A DNA stretch of 64,000 nt. Origin: Tillandsia leiboldiana (taxonomy: Eukaryota > Streptophyta > Magnoliopsida > Poales > Bromeliaceae). This document shows positions 61,671 through 64,000 of this stretch, piece after piece (the stretch's first letter is position 1; every line of letters begins with the position of its first letter). The stretch is taken from assembly GCA_029204045.2 (NCBI GenBank), contig CM055066.1:50238587-50302586 (forward strand), given 5' to 3'. The notes beneath the pieces are model-generated. The model saw only the letters and a list, made by a program, of their open reading frames with translations. It searched no databases and was not told where the DNA came from. The position numbers and the translations under genes are program-made.

Positions 61671-62329
61671 ACAGTTGCTGGGAGAAGAACTTTCTGGCCT
61701 AGATGTCAAGGATCTACAAGTTCTGGAAAACCAGCTAGAAATGAGTCTGCGAGGTGTACGTATGCAGAAGGTCAACTTTAACTCTGCTTGACTTAATGAT
61801 TTCAAGCTGTTCTATATGCTTTCGAAATTTTTGATGCCATTATTTTTCACTTTGCAGGACCAAATTTTAACAAACCAAATTCAAGAGCTAAACTGACGGG
61901 TTCCTTGAAATATTTAACAATAATTCCTTACTTAATATCTATTGTCACACATCTCAGCTGCTTAATTTGTTACTAGTTCTATTGCAAGGAAATCTTATTC
62001 ATCAAGAAAACATGGAACTAAATACGAAGGTAAACATCATGTGCCAAGAAAACATGGAATTACACAGGAAGGTATTGAATTACAGCGACAACACAAAGCA
62101 AAATACAAGAAAGAAATTCACAAACAGAATATTTCAACCCATCAAAGACTAAGAATGAATTATTTCTCTGGTTCACGAAAAAAGCGGTGAGAATGACGAC
62201 AATATAAGTACTGTTGTTTCGTACACTTTTCATATGACAGAGGATACAAATACTCCTGTATATCTTGAATTAAGCCAACCACAGCAGCAAGCAGATGGGG
62301 TGCAATCTAGAGCTCCAAATCTACGGTAA
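61671..62329 (+). pseudogene. 5'-truncated MADS-box (AGL17/ANR1-like) pseudogene
   Basis: 61671-61770 is exactly 100 nt, the usual size of MIKC exon 4, encoding QLLGEELSGLDVKDLQVLEN and ending LRGVRMQK (K domain). 61858-61899 is exactly 42 nt (exon 5, DQILTNQIQELN) but with TGA at 61894-61896 where Arg is expected. 61988-62071 encodes GNLIHQENMELNTK and then VNIMCQENMELHRK; the base before it gives AA rather than an AG acceptor. A C-terminal piece, VYLELSQPQQQADGVQ, ends at a TAA at 62327-62329. MADS and I domains are absent. Truncation, the nonsense codon and the broken acceptor make it non-functional. Subfamily assignment is from memory. Confidence 0.8.
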
Positions 62330-64000
62330 CCTTTCTTCAAAACTTGCAAGATGAATATTTCTATTTACAAGTTTAATCACAAATTCTTCAACTCAATATG
62401 CAGCAGACTTCAACTGCTTAATGAAGGCCCAAGACTCAAGGTTGGCATCACATGATCTTCAGTTGATGTTATCTTGAATAATGCAATAATGTGTTACAAG
62501 TTGAAATACTTTCTGGATAGTTACAGGCAAATTCAGTGCCCCACAAAATCTTATATACGTGGTTGGCAACATGAGGATCGAATTGGCTTGTTAAGAATTA
62601 ATGCCAGATTTTTTTCCAGCACTTCAGTTAAGAACTTGAGATCAATATGCTACTTTGGATTTGCAATTCTAGAGGATACAAGCATTCAATCATCACTATA
62701 ATTAGAAAGTTGTAATTAGAAAGTTGATGATCACAAGGAAAAAGCAAATAAAAGCAAAGAGGACGAAATCAACTTTTGATAAAAACTATTACTCATCATC
62801 TACTGGAAACACAAATGTGTTTAAAAAGACTACTATCAAGGGAACTAATTTAGCAGCTGTGAAGACATGAAGTTCTATCAAACATCTGAATAATAAAGTA
62901 GATGGACAATACAGAAGCACAATTAAAAAGAACAACAACATAACACATAATGAACCACAAAAACTAATTATTTAATCTCAAATGTTGGGAGCACAAACGA
63001 AGAGCATTTTATTTTCCACACCAGAAGAGATGTAATTTACCGGTGCAGTAAAAGGAATGATCTAAACAAGGATTTTGAAAGAATACACCATGCTGAGCAA
63101 ACATAGCATCCAAATTTTTTTGCAAGTAGCACTTTATGCCATTCAAAAGTAAGAGTTCCACATGAAATTCAGCATTTTAGATGCACCTGCTTATATTTCT
63201 AAAGATTATATAAAATGATAATGGCAAGTTCCACAAAAGCACATCCGGTGCAAGATGCTATAGTATCGGGAAGAAATAGACCAGAGCAAAGTCTGGGTCA
63301 GGCCAAGCTTTGGGCCATTTTAAATTTTGGTGATCCGGACCCATCCAATCTAAGTACTTATATAAGTAAATTTAAGCCTGGGCCAACTCCAAAATTACGC
63401 ATGTCAACCATGAGTATCAGAAATCCAAACACAGCCCATATAATTTCGTGGGTCTCAATTTTTAAGAACCAGCTCAGACCTGGTCAGGAGGCTGGGCAGT
63501 TTTCCCTCAGATCTACGAAGACTAAAATACACCAACAGAATATTATAGCACTTGCAGACAAAGTTCTAGATAGACCATAAAGAACCCCACATCAAGAGAA
63601 TTGCATCAATTCAGAAAAAATTGATTCTACATACAACAAATTTGAGATAAGCAGGAAAGGGATTTCCCGTAGAAAGATATTTTTAACACATTGATCAATC
63701 CACACAAATCGCTTGTTACTAGTACTCTACATCATGGTAACACAAAGGTCCTGGAACTATCAATACAGTGACGGATGAATACTTAACAATTAGCTACTAG
63801 GAACTATTTTTAGTATTCTTGTGCATCACAATTTGATCACCAAGACTTCTTATCCTTAAATTTTGGAAGAATAATCACTAAAAATCGAACCATAATTACA
63901 AATTCACAGCAAAATCAAATGAGATGGGAAAAAAACAAGATCTATTCAAGGACGAAACTAAGGTCAGAAGAGGAATGATGAAGCCCTGGTTGCAAGAAAA
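62330..64000. other. Intergenic to window end
   Basis: No gene recognised. About 63240-63540 has GGGTCAGGCCAAGCTTTGGG-like sequence with GGGCC(A/T) motifs, resembling a plant repeat rather than a gene; its 121-codon frame lacks any known motif. The last 60 bases could belong to a neighbouring transcript but nothing supports it. Confidence 0.4.

Noticed and set aside
63215..63580. 121-codon + strand frame near the window end
   Set aside because: GGGCC-rich repeat-like DNA with no protein motif; probably a dispersed repeat.

Overview
The window is plant nuclear DNA. It has intron-rich protein genes with GT-AG introns, CT-rich 5' leaders, long AT-rich introns and intergenic space crowded with transposable elements. 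Gene content and codon use look monocot. A short jacalin-type lectin gene resembles the small pineapple lectin as I remember it, so a bromeliad such as Ananas is my best guess; this is inference, not shown by the sequence.

Six intact protein genes can be assembled by joining exons in phase. On the + strand: an auxilin-like J-domain clathrin-uncoating factor (2301-8447, 883 aa) and the condensin II subunit CAP-D3 (10380-18058, 1293 aa). On the - strand: a jacalin-related lectin (25428-23780, 146 aa, first coding exon only ATG), a STIG1-like secreted cysteine-rich protein (33887-33462, 141 aa), the complex I subunit NDUFS5 (42010-34639, 85 aa, with one 7.1 kb intron), and RNA polymerase subunit RPB5 (60610-52954, 205 aa). 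A 5'-truncated MADS-box pseudogene lies at 61671-62329 (+). The genes are unrelated housekeeping or extracellular functions and form no pathway.

The rest is mobile DNA, much of it precisely delimitable from terminal inverted repeats and target-site duplications (TSDs). There is a hAT-type MITE (21511-21967). A family of exactly 172-bp hairpin-rich MITEs shows 9-bp TSDs in three copies. A second long-TIR, 9-bp-TSD family has five copies between 572 and 52919, two of them carrying GC-rich cargo. A third long-TIR family has two copies, one carrying the 5' leader and first exon of a nucleotide-sugar transporter gene. There is a five-unit head-to-tail array of a ~735-bp TIR element (25730-29487) bounded by the same 8-bp sequence that separates the units. 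A CACTA element (from 43358) contains a broken AP2/AINTEGUMENTA-like gene fragment. Also present are a solo LTR (19066-19743), a TRIM-like fragment inside a CAP-D3 intron, a LINE 3' end, a Helitron candidate in RPB5 intron 1, and foldback elements embedded in (TA)n tracts.

No RNA genes, CRISPR arrays or prokaryotic features were seen. The most unusual material is the set of GC-rich gene-derived inserts in several unrelated TIR elements within 25 kb, the tandem TIR array, and the 172-bp hairpin MITE family.
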